From positions 1 through 64,000 of the forward strand of contig JAKSDK010000714.1 of NCBI GenBank assembly GCA_022360095.1: 64,000 bases of DNA, in the 5' to 3' direction. The position numbers and the translations under genes were made by a program. The notes beneath the pieces were generated by a model that made no database searches, was not told the DNA's origin, and saw nothing but the letters and a program-made list of their open reading frames with translations. This document shows, piece after piece, positions 38,405 to 46,346 of this stretch (its first letter is position 1; each line of letters begins with the position of its first letter). This DNA comes from Phycisphaerales bacterium. Lineage in GTDB: Bacteria; Planctomycetota; Phycisphaerae; UBA1845; UTPLA1.

Positions 38405-38494
38405 CTAGACGCAGCCCACCGTCGCCACCGCAACGATACTGACACTTAGAAACAAAATGGTCTTCGTGAGCCACCGGATCTGTCGGCGATGCAT
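38405..38494 (-). CDS. Candidate 29-residue membrane peptide with C-terminal lipobox-like end
   Basis: The ATG at 38494 follows AAGGGGAA with 8-nt spacing. The product has a basic n-region (MHRRQIRWLTK), a hydrophobic stretch (TILFLSVSIVAVATV) and ends GCV. If it were a lipoprotein, only two residues would remain after cleavage, so it may instead be a single-pass membrane peptide. It is isolated upstream of the symporter gene on the same strand. Entericidin-like and toxin-like peptides have this general look, but no family is recognised. Confidence 0.4.
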   Translation of the reverse strand: MHRRQIRWLTKTILFLSVSIVAVATVGCV

Positions 38495-38726
38495 CGTATT
38501 GTTCCCCTTTGCACGGGAGAGGAGTGATTCCACTCGGCTAATGTTCTTTCGACCCTTTGACCGCACACGCAATTTCATACCTATACTATCGGTTCGTGTC
38601 AATACAAATCCTTAACTCTATGTTAATAATATCTTTACGCCAGATGACCAGTAATCGACCATAACACAGGTTCGGGCCTCAAATTGCCGATTCCAGCCGT
38701 CATGATGGGGCACGCCATTTTCGAAA

Positions 38727-38963
38727 TTAGGAGACCAATAACCGCGCACCACGCGAAGGGCCGCGCCGGTTCGAGCCCTTACATTCTGAAGGCGGACGCA
38801 GGTGATCATGGATATGGTTGAATGCCCTCTCATTCCCCGCCACGAGGTAGTAATCACGCAGCACGGCCGGAAACCGCACCCCAAGACGCTTCTCAGCCGT
38901 CTTAAGCTCCAGCATGTCCATCGCACAATCCGCCGAGAGTGGAAAACCGAGGCGTTCGAACAT
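38727..38963 (-). CDS. SMI1/KNR4 (SUKH)-like protein, probably truncated
   Basis: From an ATG at 38963 (or a TTG at 38993) the frame gives about 78 residues. The segment LELKTAEKRLGVRFPAVLRDYYLVAG matches the start of the SUKH fold (xExxLGxxLPxxYxxFLxxxGG), followed by HIHDHLRPPSE. The rest of the domain, which usually has a VYWG-type strand, is missing: the frame runs into low-quality sequence and stops. This suggests a frameshift or decay. SUKH proteins are often immunity proteins for polymorphic toxins, but no toxin gene is seen nearby. It follows glyS on the same strand. Confidence 0.5.
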   Translation of the reverse strand: MFERLGFPLSADCAMDMLELKTAEKRLGVRFPAVLRDYYLVAGNERAFNHIHDHLRPPSECKGSNRRGPSRGARLLVS

Positions 38964-39012
38964 ACGGCGAATTGTCCGCTTGTATGATGGCAAAGTTGCT
39001 CGCTAACGACGG

Positions 39013-40551
39013 TCACATGGCAAAAGAGAGCTTGTCGCTCAGGAATTCGACCACTCGACTCTTGTCGATCCGCTCTTGCGACCCGGTGTCCCGGTCGCGA
39101 ACGGTGACGGTGCCGTCCTCCTTCGTCTGACCGTCCACGGTGAAGCAATAGGGAGTGCCCGCCTCGTCCATTCGGGCGTAACGCTTGCCGATGCTCTGCT
39201 TCACATCGAACGCCACGGGCCATTGCTTCTTGAGTTCTCGATAAATCGGCTCGGCGATCTCCGGCATCCCGTCCTTCTTGACCAGCGGAAAAACCGCTGC
39301 CTTGACCGGAGCCAAACGAGGATGAAACTTCATCAACTCCGGACTCGGCCGTGATTCGTCCACGGTATAGGCCTCACAAATGAACGCCAGCGTGCTGCGA
39401 TCCGCCCCGGCCGACGGCTCGATCACCGTCGGCAGAAACCGCTCTTTCCGCTCGTCGTCAAAATAGGACAGGTCCTTGCCGCTGTGCTTCTGGTGCTGCG
39501 TCAGGTCGTAGCATCCACGATGGGCCACCCCCTCCAGTTCCTGCGGCTCGTCGGCAAACGGGAAGCAATACTCGATGTCGGTGCAGGCCTTGCTGTAATG
39601 CGCCAGTTCATCCCCCTCCTGGTTCCGGGGCCGCAAATTCTCGCCTTTGAGCCCCAGACCGACGTACCAGTTGATCCGTGTATCCCGCCACCATTCCCAC
39701 CACTTCATGGCCTCGTCGTCATGACAGAAGAACTCGATCTCCATCTGCTCGAATTCACGCGATCGAAACGTGTAGTTCCGAGGGTTGATCTCGTTCCGAA
39801 ACGCTTTGCCCACCTGAGCAATCCCGAACGGCACCTTCACCCGGCTGCTGTCAACGACGTTCTTGAAGTTGGCGAAGATCCCCTGGGCGGTTTCCGGACG
39901 GAGATAGGCAATGTCGTCCTCGGTGGCCGTCGCCCCTACATACGTTTGGAACATCAGGTTGAATTGCCTCGGCTCTGTGAGGGAGCCGACCTCATCGCAC
40001 CTGGGACATTTTAGGGTGGAAAGGTTCTCACCGGCCGCCGATACAAAATCCACGGCCTCGAAGACGTAGTCCCCGCCACCATGCTTTTTGGAAAGCTTGT
40101 CGGCCTTGGGCTTGACGGCATCCGCTACGTCCCCAACGGAGTTTGCCTCGACCGAACAATGGCCGAACGGGTCGTCTCCTTCACCCCTGCGTAACAACAC
40201 GTGAAAAATCTGGTCCGCCCGAAACAAGCCTTTGCACCCCTCGGCGCGACACGACACCATCGGATCCTGAAACCCCCCCACATGTCCACTCGCCTCCCAA
40301 ACCTTGGGGTTCATAATCAACGATGCATCGAGACCGACCATCTGTAGGTCCTTGCCGTCCGGACCCGTCGGCGGACACGTCACCATATCGCGCCACCAGG
40401 CATCCTTGATGTTGCGCTTCAACTCCACGCCCAACGGTCCATAGTCCCAGAACCCGCCGATGCCCCCGTAGATCTCACTCGACTGAAAGATGAACCCCCG
40501 CCGCTTGCACAGGGACACGATCTTTTCCATTTTGCTTGCATCTTTCGCCAT
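39013..40551 (-). CDS. glyQS: Glycyl-tRNA synthetase, dimeric class II type
   Basis: This 512-residue single-chain enzyme charges tRNA-Gly. It begins with the characteristic CKRRGFIFQSSEIYGG segment and keeps motif 2 (FRNEINPRNYTFRSREFEQ) and motif 3 (PSAGADRSTLAFI). It is therefore the alpha-2 dimeric type shared with eukaryotes, archaea and some bacteria, not the alpha-2 beta-2 type of E. coli. A zinc-ribbon-like C-P-R-C (KCPRCDE) is visible near residue 190. The SUKH-like frame follows within 20-50 bases. Confidence 0.96.
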   Translation of the reverse strand: MAKDASKMEKIVSLCKRRGFIFQSSEIYGGIGGFWDYGPLGVELKRNIKDAWWRDMVTCPPTGPDGKDLQMVGLDASLIMNPKVWEASGHVGGFQDPMVSCRAEGCKGLFRADQIFHVLLRRGEGDDPFGHCSVEANSVGDVADAVKPKADKLSKKHGGGDYVFEAVDFVSAAGENLSTLKCPRCDEVGSLTEPRQFNLMFQTYVGATATEDDIAYLRPETAQGIFANFKNVVDSSRVKVPFGIAQVGKAFRNEINPRNYTFRSREFEQMEIEFFCHDDEAMKWWEWWRDTRINWYVGLGLKGENLRPRNQEGDELAHYSKACTDIEYCFPFADEPQELEGVAHRGCYDLTQHQKHSGKDLSYFDDERKERFLPTVIEPSAGADRSTLAFICEAYTVDESRPSPELMKFHPRLAPVKAAVFPLVKKDGMPEIAEPIYRELKKQWPVAFDVKQSIGKRYARMDEAGTPYCFTVDGQTKEDGTVTVRDRDTGSQERIDKSRVVEFLSDKLSFAM

Positions 40552-40901
40552 GTCTGTCTCTTCCGTCTTTCTATCAGAGCCGCGACCGTAAAGTGGTGGG
40601 CCTACGCAATCGTGAGGTCCTCATAAGGCGAACACCAACCGCTTCCTGAGGGGCGCGGCTCTGATCCTATGATGTTGCCCGAATACATCGATGAGGTCGA
40701 ATCTCAACACACCGTTTCAATCAGGATCCCGTCGTCAATGGCCCATTACCGGACGCCTTGCCGTAACCACTTGGTTGGAACCTGCTTAGGCATCATACCC
40801 TTTTTCGCGCCAAACTGGTATTCCCCTTGCACATGACCATCAAAAGTCGAAACGGCTCACCGGACTTGATAAAATGGTGAGATCACGAGGGGGATTAAGC
40901 C
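40552..40901. other. Spacer between glyS and the 31-residue ORF
   Basis: About 350 bases without a supported gene. It contains the 12-bp inverted repeat listed at 40573-40665. The remainder shows no T-box, tRNA or other structure I can recognise. Confidence 0.45.
40573..40665. repeat. Inverted repeat ATCAGAGCCGCG ... CGCGGCTCTGAT
   Basis: Two perfect 12-bp arms (40573-40584 and 40654-40665) enclose 69 bases just upstream of glyS. The AGAGCCGCGACCG sequence at the left arm looks like a dispersed intergenic palindrome of planctomycete genomes from memory. Only a genome-wide count could confirm that. Confidence 0.55.
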
Positions 40902-40997
40902 ATGATCGTAAATGCAGCCGACAATCTGATCGATTTCATTCGACCTCAAGCAAAAATTCTGGTGCTGACGTTCTTCACCTTCCTGGCCCTTTGCTGA
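40902..40997 (+). CDS. Candidate 31-residue hydrophobic small protein
   Basis: The ATG follows GAGGGGG with about 8-nt spacing. The product begins MIVNAADNLIDFIRPQAK and ends ILVLTFFTFLALC, a short amphipathic part followed by a membrane-helix-like tail with a terminal Cys. It ends 30 bases before the convergent fur gene. It resembles the other two tiny hydrophobic ORFs in size and in its strong ribosome-binding site, but the sequences are not similar. Confidence 0.4.
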   Translation: MIVNAADNLIDFIRPQAKILVLTFFTFLALC

Positions 40998-41026
40998 AGA
41001 CGGTTCGTACACCCGCTAAGCTCACG

Positions 41027-41494
41027 TCACCCCGAACTCGCTTTCCGGCAAACCTCGCAAAGCCCCAGAATCTGAAACCGGTGCGACAGCGCATGAAACC
41101 GTGCGTGAGCGGCAATCACCGTCCGGAGCTTGACCACTTCGCCCGCGTCGAACTCGATAATCCGACCGCAGCGGCGACACACCATATGATCGTGAGGGTC
41201 CTGTCCGTACGTATGCTCATAGTGCACCTGTTTGTTGCTGAAGTGCACCTCCTTGACGATGCCGCACTCGACGAGCAGCTTGAGCGTTCGATAGACCGTC
41301 GCCTTGCCCACCCGGTTCGATTCCTGCCACATCAGACGCAGCAGTTCCTCCGCCTCGAAATGCTCGTCCGTATGCATGACCGCGCTGAGAATCTTCTCCC
41401 GCTCGCCCGTGTACTTCAAACCACGGTCACGCAAAAATTCGCGGAAGACATTCTCGGCCGTTCGGATGATTTCTTCACTGACGGGCCGGGCCAT
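41027..41494 (-). CDS. fur: Fur-family metal-responsive repressor
   Basis: This 155-residue regulator has an N-terminal winged helix (KATVYRTLKLLVECGIVKEVHF) and a C-terminal dimerisation and metal domain. The metal domain has HDHMVCRRCG and C-E-V-C, giving the two CxxC pairs of the structural zinc site. The regulatory-site histidines (HYEHTYGQDPHDH) are present. It may be Fur, Zur or PerR; sequence alone does not decide the metal. It is divergent from the ferredoxin gene. Confidence 0.9.
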   Translation of the reverse strand: MARPVSEEIIRTAENVFREFLRDRGLKYTGEREKILSAVMHTDEHFEAEELLRLMWQESNRVGKATVYRTLKLLVECGIVKEVHFSNKQVHYEHTYGQDPHDHMVCRRCGRIIEFDAGEVVKLRTVIAAHARFHALSHRFQILGLCEVCRKASSG

Positions 41495-41608
41495 GGCTCC
41501 AATCTTACCGGCTCAAGCCGGAATGTGGAGCACTCTGGACGCCGCCATGCCCGTTTCCATGTACGGCATGTGCCAGCCGCACTCGGCTCGCTAGAATCTT
41601 AAATAACA

Positions 41609-42220
41609 ATGGACGAAGACCAGATCGAAAACCAGCCCCCACACGACCGGCGCCATTTCTTCCGCTCCAGTCTCTCGCGCGTGCTCGGACCGGCGGCAGA
41701 CTACCTCGAAAAAAAACTGCCCATGAATCTGCCGATCGATGAGACCCACCTGAGACCACCGGGGGCTTTGCCGGAGGAGGAGTTCCTACTCACCTGCTAC
41801 CGCTGCGGCAGTTGCGCGGACCACTGCCCGGCAGACGCGATCTCCCTGCTCGAAATCGATCACGAACAACTGCAAGGTACGCCCCAAATCGACCCCGACC
41901 GAAGAGCATGCGTGATGTGCGACGACCTCTCGTGCATGAAGGTCTGCCCTAGTGGGGCGCTAAAACTCGTCGGTCGCGAGGAGATCCGCATCGGATTGGC
42001 CGTCGCCGACCACGAAACCTGCATCCGCACCAACGGTGAAGATTGTACGACGTGCCTCGACATGTGCCCCCTTGGCGAGACCGCGATCAAGCTCGACGCC
42101 GAGGGTCGAGTTCATGTCATCGACCCGCGCCCGACCGGCCAGGGCTGCACGGGTTGCGGCGTGTGCCAGGAACAATGCCCCACCCGCCCCATCCGCGCGA
42201 TTCGCGTTCACCCGTATTGA
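41609..42220 (+). CDS. Four-cluster [4Fe-4S] ferredoxin (NapF/NapG/MauM-like)
   Basis: This 203-residue protein has four cysteine clusters of the [4Fe-4S] type: CYRCGSCADHCP, CVMCDDLSCMKVCP, a split CIRTNGEDCTTCLDMCP, and CTGCGVCQEQCP. An N-terminal DRRHFFRSSLSRVLGP resembles the twin-arginine-like start of MauM/NapG proteins, but no hydrophobic core follows, so export is doubtful. It should carry electrons between a reductase and a partner complex. No nitrate reductase or methylamine genes are nearby. Confidence 0.9.
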   Translation: MDEDQIENQPPHDRRHFFRSSLSRVLGPAADYLEKKLPMNLPIDETHLRPPGALPEEEFLLTCYRCGSCADHCPADAISLLEIDHEQLQGTPQIDPDRRACVMCDDLSCMKVCPSGALKLVGREEIRIGLAVADHETCIRTNGEDCTTCLDMCPLGETAIKLDAEGRVHVIDPRPTGQGCTGCGVCQEQCPTRPIRAIRVHPY

Positions 42221-42239
42221 TAGATGAGTCCCCCATTGC

Positions 42240-42262
42240 GCGAGCCGGGCCGTCCCGACCCG
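42240..42262. repeat. Left palindrome next to the RAYT gene (degenerate)
   Basis: GCGAGCCGGGCCGTC followed by CCGACCC. It shares its first 15 bases with the right copy, but its second arm has diverged. It lies about 12 bases beyond the RAYT stop codon. Confidence 0.6.
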
Positions 42263-42273
42263 ACCTTCTCCGA

Positions 42274-42813
42274 TCACGATTTCCTCACCCGCTGCCGCGC
42301 AATGTAATGAAACACATTGTTCAAATAATCCACGTCCTCCACGGGTTTTGTTGAACCCCCTTCCGCCCACCATTTCGAGCCGCTGTGCCGCGGCCAACGC
42401 TCATTGAGTGCCTGAGTCATCCATCGCTTAACCCAAGTTCGAATCTGCTTGCCATGGACCTCAAGAACGGCGTCACAAAGCAAATGCACATGATCAATCC
42501 CGGCAGCACAGATTCGGTACGTCCATCCACCCCGTTCGCAGAGCATCGGCAAGGACACCTCAACAAGCTGCCGCTGATCCTCAGTCAACCAAACCGGAGG
42601 ATATTTCATGACATGGCGCTCGTGCGCAACCCGCCCAGGATCGACCCCCAGAAACGGTTCACCGCGCTGATTATGTCGTCGATCAACGGTCGGTCGTAAA
42701 TCGCCGTGCAGCCGGGTGGCGTAGGTCCCAAACGTGACGTGCCATGTTGTTCGATGTGGGTCGAGCCGAAACACGGCTGGAATGTAACGCACAAACGAAC
42801 CAAACGACACCAC
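42274..42813 (-). CDS. REP-associated tyrosine transposase (Y1_Tnp family)
   Basis: This 179-residue protein is of the single-strand DNA HUH transposase type. It has the N-terminal strand WHVTFGTYATRLHGD near 24-38, the metal-binding HUH motif as HVH (residues 108-110 in GIDHVHLLCD), and a C-terminal helix with the candidate catalytic Tyr in FHYIARQ (Tyr 170). The start is a GTG at 42813, only five bases from the right palindrome, so a later start is possible. All key residues appear present, so it may be active. It probably cuts and mobilises the flanking REP palindromes. Confidence 0.85.
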   Translation of the reverse strand: MVSFGSFVRYIPAVFRLDPHRTTWHVTFGTYATRLHGDLRPTVDRRHNQRGEPFLGVDPGRVAHERHVMKYPPVWLTEDQRQLVEVSLPMLCERGGWTYRICAAGIDHVHLLCDAVLEVHGKQIRTWVKRWMTQALNERWPRHSGSKWWAEGGSTKPVEDVDYLNNVFHYIARQRVRKS

Positions 42814-42815
42814 AA

Positions 42816-42842
42816 GCGAGCCGGGCCGTCACGGCCCGGCTC
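42816..42842. repeat. Right palindrome next to the RAYT gene
   Basis: GAGCCGGGCCGT, one C, then its exact reverse complement: a perfect 12-bp stem with a one-base centre, immediately upstream of the transposase start. Confidence 0.75.
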
Positions 42843-42860
42843 ACCGGCGCGATGCGCATG

Positions 42861-42898
42861 AAAAAAGCCAGCGTCACCTATTGACACTGGCTTTTTTT
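42861..42898. terminator. Strong terminator after the Arg/Ser-rich gene
   Basis: An 11-bp stem (AGCCAGTGTCA with TGACGCTGGCT, one G-U pair) and loop ATAGG lie between A6 and T7 runs. It can work on both strands and mainly serves the minus-strand basic-protein gene. Confidence 0.92.
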
Positions 42899-42969
42899 GA
42901 CTTGGTGCTCATCGTCGAGCCGATCCCATTAGGATCGCGCTCAGACCCGAGCGAATGCTGGTTCTCGAT

Positions 42970-43404
42970 TTACCAGGCGGCGTAGCTGCGGCGCGAGGCG
43001 CTGGAGCGCGTCCGGCTGTTCGAGCGAGCCTTGGTGCGAGTCGTGCTGCTGCGTCGCGTGCGGCTTCGCATCGTGCGGGCCGAGCTCTTGCGAGCGGTCG
43101 TTCGGCGAGCGGAGCTCTTGCGGCTCACGGTCTTCCGTGACGAAGTGGTTCGTCCGGCGGTGAAGTTGGAAACGGTGAAGTTCTTCGTGATCCACATGCA
43201 AGCACCGAAGCCCCAGGTCTTCCACTTCTTGTTGCACTGCTTCAGTTCGGAAACGATCCGGCTGGCTTCAGCCTTGAGGAACTGGCGTTCGCCCGGCGTG
43301 TTCGCAACTTTGAACCGTCTCTTGAATCGGTTGAACAGCTGCTGCTTTCGCTTGATCTCCGCCTGAAAGCTGGTCTTGCTCACGTTGCCATAATTCATAC
43401 CCAT
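42970..43404 (-). CDS. Arg/Ser-rich basic protein, histone H1-like tail
   Basis: The 144-residue product starts at an ATG with AAAGGA 8 nt upstream. Residues 1-75 are helical with basic and aromatic residues (RKQQLFNRFKRRFKV, then AEASRIVSELKQCNKKWKTWG). Residues 84-140 are almost only Arg, Ser, Thr, Ala and Lys in short repeats (RKSSARRTTARKSSAR). That composition suits DNA or RNA binding, like bacterial histone H1-type nucleoid proteins, though those are Lys-rich rather than Arg/Ser-rich. A strong terminator follows, suggesting a well-expressed single gene. I infer nucleoid or RNA association. Confidence 0.75.
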   Translation of the reverse strand: MGMNYGNVSKTSFQAEIKRKQQLFNRFKRRFKVANTPGERQFLKAEASRIVSELKQCNKKWKTWGFGACMWITKNFTVSNFTAGRTTSSRKTVSRKSSARRTTARKSSARTMRSRTRRSSTTRTKARSNSRTRSSASRRSYAAW

Positions 43405-43645
43405 TTGTTCGTCCTTTCACGAGATAATCGATTACCTCCTGGTCCTCTACCGGAGGCTGCAAGGGTCGTCGGCAACATATTGCGGTGAGTTAAGTTACGG
43501 CCTGCTTTTTTGCGCGGCTCCGCGCATCGACAAATCAGACTTTCCCCCGAAACCGGCGTAACTTCAAAAGTGACGCCTATGCAATTATCTTATTTTCAGG
43601 GAGTTAGAAACGGCTATCGAATGCGCAAGAAACACCCGGCGCCTT

Positions 43646-44266
43646 TTAGGGCTTGGACAAAAGTCCATGTTTTTCGAGAAATTCCGCCAATTCCGCGACA
43701 CATTCCTCTAATTTCATCTGCGCAGCCTTGAGCACGACTTCCGCTTTTTCAGGCGCTTCGTATGGATCACTGACCCCCGTAAAGTTCGGAATCTCGCCCG
43801 ATCGTGCCTTCTTGTAGAGTCCCTTGGGATCGCGCTCTTCACACGTCTCGACCGGCGTATCCACAAAGACCTCGACAAACGGAACGCCCGCTTCATCATG
43901 AAGCTTTCGAACCAAATCCCGATCCGCTCGATACGGACTGACGAAGGACGTGATGGTGATAACGCCCGCATCGGCGAACAATTTGGCCACCTCGCCGATA
44001 CGGCGAATGTTCTCGGCCCTGTCTTCGGCGGAAAAGCCCAGATTCTTGTTCAGCCCGTGGCGAATGTTGTCCCCGTCCAGGACATAGGCCAGCCGCCCCT
44101 GTTGTACGAGCGCATGCTCCAGCGAAAAACCGATCGTGCTCTTGCCGCTCGAGGGCAACCCCGTCAGCCAGATCGTGCAGCCCTTCTGCGAAAGTAATGT
44201 CTCTCGTGCGGTCCGCTCAACGTGACCCTCATGCCAAACTACATTCGTCGCCTTGATCTCGGTCAT
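43646..44266 (-). CDS. cysC: Adenylylsulfate kinase
   Basis: This protein of about 206 residues phosphorylates APS to PAPS in sulfate assimilation. It has the P-loop GLPSSGKSTIG near residue 37, DGDNIRHGLNKNLGFS for APS binding, and the SFVSPYRADRD and FVDTPVETCEERDPKGLYKKAR segments typical of CysC. The start is taken at the second Met (44266); 44281 is also possible. It lies about 100 bases downstream of cysK on the same strand, so both serve sulfur metabolism. No sulfate adenylyltransferase is in the window. Confidence 0.95.
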   Translation of the reverse strand: MTEIKATNVVWHEGHVERTARETLLSQKGCTIWLTGLPSSGKSTIGFSLEHALVQQGRLAYVLDGDNIRHGLNKNLGFSAEDRAENIRRIGEVAKLFADAGVITITSFVSPYRADRDLVRKLHDEAGVPFVEVFVDTPVETCEERDPKGLYKKARSGEIPNFTGVSDPYEAPEKAEVVLKAAQMKLEECVAELAEFLEKHGLLSKP

Positions 44267-44363
44267 ACAAACACGCTCCACAGTTCTACATTTTAAGGAA
44301 GCGCCACCCGCCGTTTACGAATTGGGCGTCGCGCCGCTCTCCGGATCATACTCGGCCTGACTC

Positions 44364-45311
44364 TTATTGGGCTTCCTGAAACAGGGCCGTGCTGAGATAT
44401 CGCTCACCCGAGGACGGAAGGATCACAACGATCATTTTTCCCGCGTTCTCAGGCCTTGTCGCCACACGGTTGGCCACGCATAAGGCTGCCCCGGATGAAA
44501 TACCGCAGAGAATGCCTTCTTCCTTGGCGGCACGCCGGGCCCACGCCATCGCGTCGTTCGAATTGACGCGTTCAATCTCGTCATAAATCTCCGTGTTCAG
44601 GACCGACGGAGCAAAACCGGCGCCGATGCCTTGAATCTTATGCGGACCCGGCTTCATCTCCTCGCCGCCGCGCTTCTGAGTCAGCACCGGCGATTCCTCA
44701 GGCTCCACGGCCACACAGCGAAAATCGGGCTTCTTCGGTCGTATGGTCTCGCCGACGCCCGTGATCGTACCGCCCGTCCCAATCCCGGAAATCAGAATGT
44801 CGACCTTCCCGTCCGTGTCCTCCCAAATTTCGACCGCGGTCGTCTTTCGATGAACCTCCGGATTCGCGGGATTGTCAAACTGCTGCGGCATGAAGCTGCC
44901 CTGCGTTTCCTTCGCCAGCTCTTGTGCCCGGCGGATCGCGCCCGGCATACCTTCCGTCGCCGGCGTCAACACCAGTTTTGCCCCCAACGCCTTGAGCAGC
45001 ATGCGCCGCTCCATGCTCATCGATTCCGGCATCGTCAACGTCAGCTTATAGCCTTTCGCGGCACAAACGAACGCCAGCCCGATCCCCGTATTTCCGCTCG
45101 TGGGCTCAATGATCTCAGTCTCTTTGCTGATCTTGCCGTTTCGCTCGGCCGACTCAATCATCGATTTCGCAATCCGGTCCTTGACACTAGCCAGCGGATT
45201 CAAATATTCGAGTTTGCCATACACCTCCGCCTCGGACTGAATGATACGATTAATCCTGACCAGTGGCGTGTTTCCTACGATATCAACGATGTTGTCGTGC
45301 AATCGTGCCAT
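44364..45311 (-). CDS. cysK: Cysteine synthase A
   Basis: This 315-residue PLP enzyme makes cysteine from O-acetylserine and sulfide. The PLP lysine lies in NPLASVKDR near residue 43. The substrate loop TSGNTG is near 70, and the phosphate-binding loop GTGGT near 178. Length and motifs are typical of CysK. It is upstream of cysC, and the pair may be co-transcribed. No S-box or other riboswitch was recognised in the short leader. Confidence 0.95.
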   Translation of the reverse strand: MARLHDNIVDIVGNTPLVRINRIIQSEAEVYGKLEYLNPLASVKDRIAKSMIESAERNGKISKETEIIEPTSGNTGIGLAFVCAAKGYKLTLTMPESMSMERRMLLKALGAKLVLTPATEGMPGAIRRAQELAKETQGSFMPQQFDNPANPEVHRKTTAVEIWEDTDGKVDILISGIGTGGTITGVGETIRPKKPDFRCVAVEPEESPVLTQKRGGEEMKPGPHKIQGIGAGFAPSVLNTEIYDEIERVNSNDAMAWARRAAKEEGILCGISSGAALCVANRVATRPENAGKMIVVILPSSGERYLSTALFQEAQ

Positions 45312-45465
45312 CGGAATAGCCTCCGCTGCGAGTCAAAGTTGTTTCGATTGTGAATCAGACAAGTGGATGCCCGCCTGCAATTCAATTATGTTAGTAAGTT
45401 CCCCAATGCAGTCAAATCCGCCTGAATTCCGGCCTGATCTGGTGAGAGAAGCCGGATCAAGCCGT

Positions 45466-45471
45466 TATAAT
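45466..45471 (+). promoter_or_regulatory. -10 element before the Gly-rich membrane protein gene
   Basis: TATAAT lies 31 bases before the ATG at 45503, predicting a leader of about 25 nt. The -35 region is not consensus. Confidence 0.5.
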
Positions 45472-45502
45472 CCTAGTCAACAGCAGTAAATCGAAAAGAA
45501 CG

Positions 45503-46198
45503 ATGAACGGCGAGAATCCGGACAACCTTGGCACGGGGCCGAACGGCGAAAACGACGTCCACAGGCGTCTTGACCTGCTGGAACGGGAGAACACGCGGCT
45601 GAAGAAACGGCTCGCGGGCCTTGGCGCAATTGAGGACAATCCGAACTTCGACATCCACGCCTTCCAAAAAGCCATGGCCTGGTACAGCATGCTCATGCTC
45701 ATCCCGCTGGTCTTGCTCGTTCCCATCCTCGTAACCGCGGCCCGAGGCTGGCTACCGTCGACGAACATGATGGTCGGTCCGCTTCCGTTGATCGACCCGG
45801 GCACCCGTGGCCTGGGCCTGGGAATCATCGCCATGGGTGGGCTAGCCTGTGGTGGAATCGCAATCGGCGGAGGAGCGATTGGGATCGTGGCCATCGGCGG
45901 CGGAGCCATCGGAGTAGTCGCACTTGGCGGAGGCGCCATCGGAATTTTTTCCGTGGGCGGCGGTTCTGTGGGCGTCCTGGCAATGGGAGGAGGAGCCTTT
46001 GGACGTTACGTCCTGGCTGGAGACGGCTGGGGCAAATACGTCTTCTCCATGAAGCGACAGGATCCCGAGGCGGTCGCATTCTGGGTACGTTTGTTCCCCC
46101 GTTTTCGAAACGCCGTCACGTCGCCGCTCCCGGTCATCCCCGTGGGAGCAGGTGACAGCGAATTTAATTCGAACCCACCGCCCGAGCACTGGTCTTGA
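45503..46198 (+). CDS. Membrane protein with Gly-rich GGGAIG repeats
   Basis: This is a 231-residue protein. Residues 15-40 form a short coiled coil (RRLDLLERENTRLKKRLAGL) and about 60-85 a membrane segment. From about 105 to 165 a ten-residue repeat of the form GGGAIGxxAI occurs about seven times (GGGAIGIVAI, GGGAIGVVAL, GGGAIGIFSV, GGGSVGVLAM). Such repeats form very regular hydrophobic solenoids or membrane-associated sheets, but their role is unknown. The C-terminal 60 residues are polar. It stands alone with its own promoter. Confidence 0.75.
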   Translation: MNGENPDNLGTGPNGENDVHRRLDLLERENTRLKKRLAGLGAIEDNPNFDIHAFQKAMAWYSMLMLIPLVLLVPILVTAARGWLPSTNMMVGPLPLIDPGTRGLGLGIIAMGGLACGGIAIGGGAIGIVAIGGGAIGVVALGGGAIGIFSVGGGSVGVLAMGGGAFGRYVLAGDGWGKYVFSMKRQDPEAVAFWVRLFPRFRNAVTSPLPVIPVGAGDSEFNSNPPPEHWS

Positions 46199-46346
46199 TT
46201 AGCCCTCGTGGCCCGGTAATAATAAAAAAGAAAGGGGTCGCGATTCGTTCATGCCTCGCCACAACGTACCCCACCGGCGATCCTGCCCTATGCGTGAACG
46301 CCTCCGATCCTGCCCTGGTTTCACAAAGACTAAAAGGGAGCTCGTC

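Larger units (their letters stand above)
42240..42842 (-). mobile_element. RAYT gene bounded by palindromes (REPtron-like unit)
   Basis: A Y1-type transposase gene occupies nearly the whole unit. On both sides the 15-base sequence GCGAGCCGGGCCGTC occurs in direct orientation (42240-42254 and 42816-42830), each the start of a palindrome. The right copy forms a perfect hairpin; the left copy is degenerate. This is the arrangement expected for a REP-associated tyrosine transposase with its cognate REP sequences. Confidence 0.65.
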
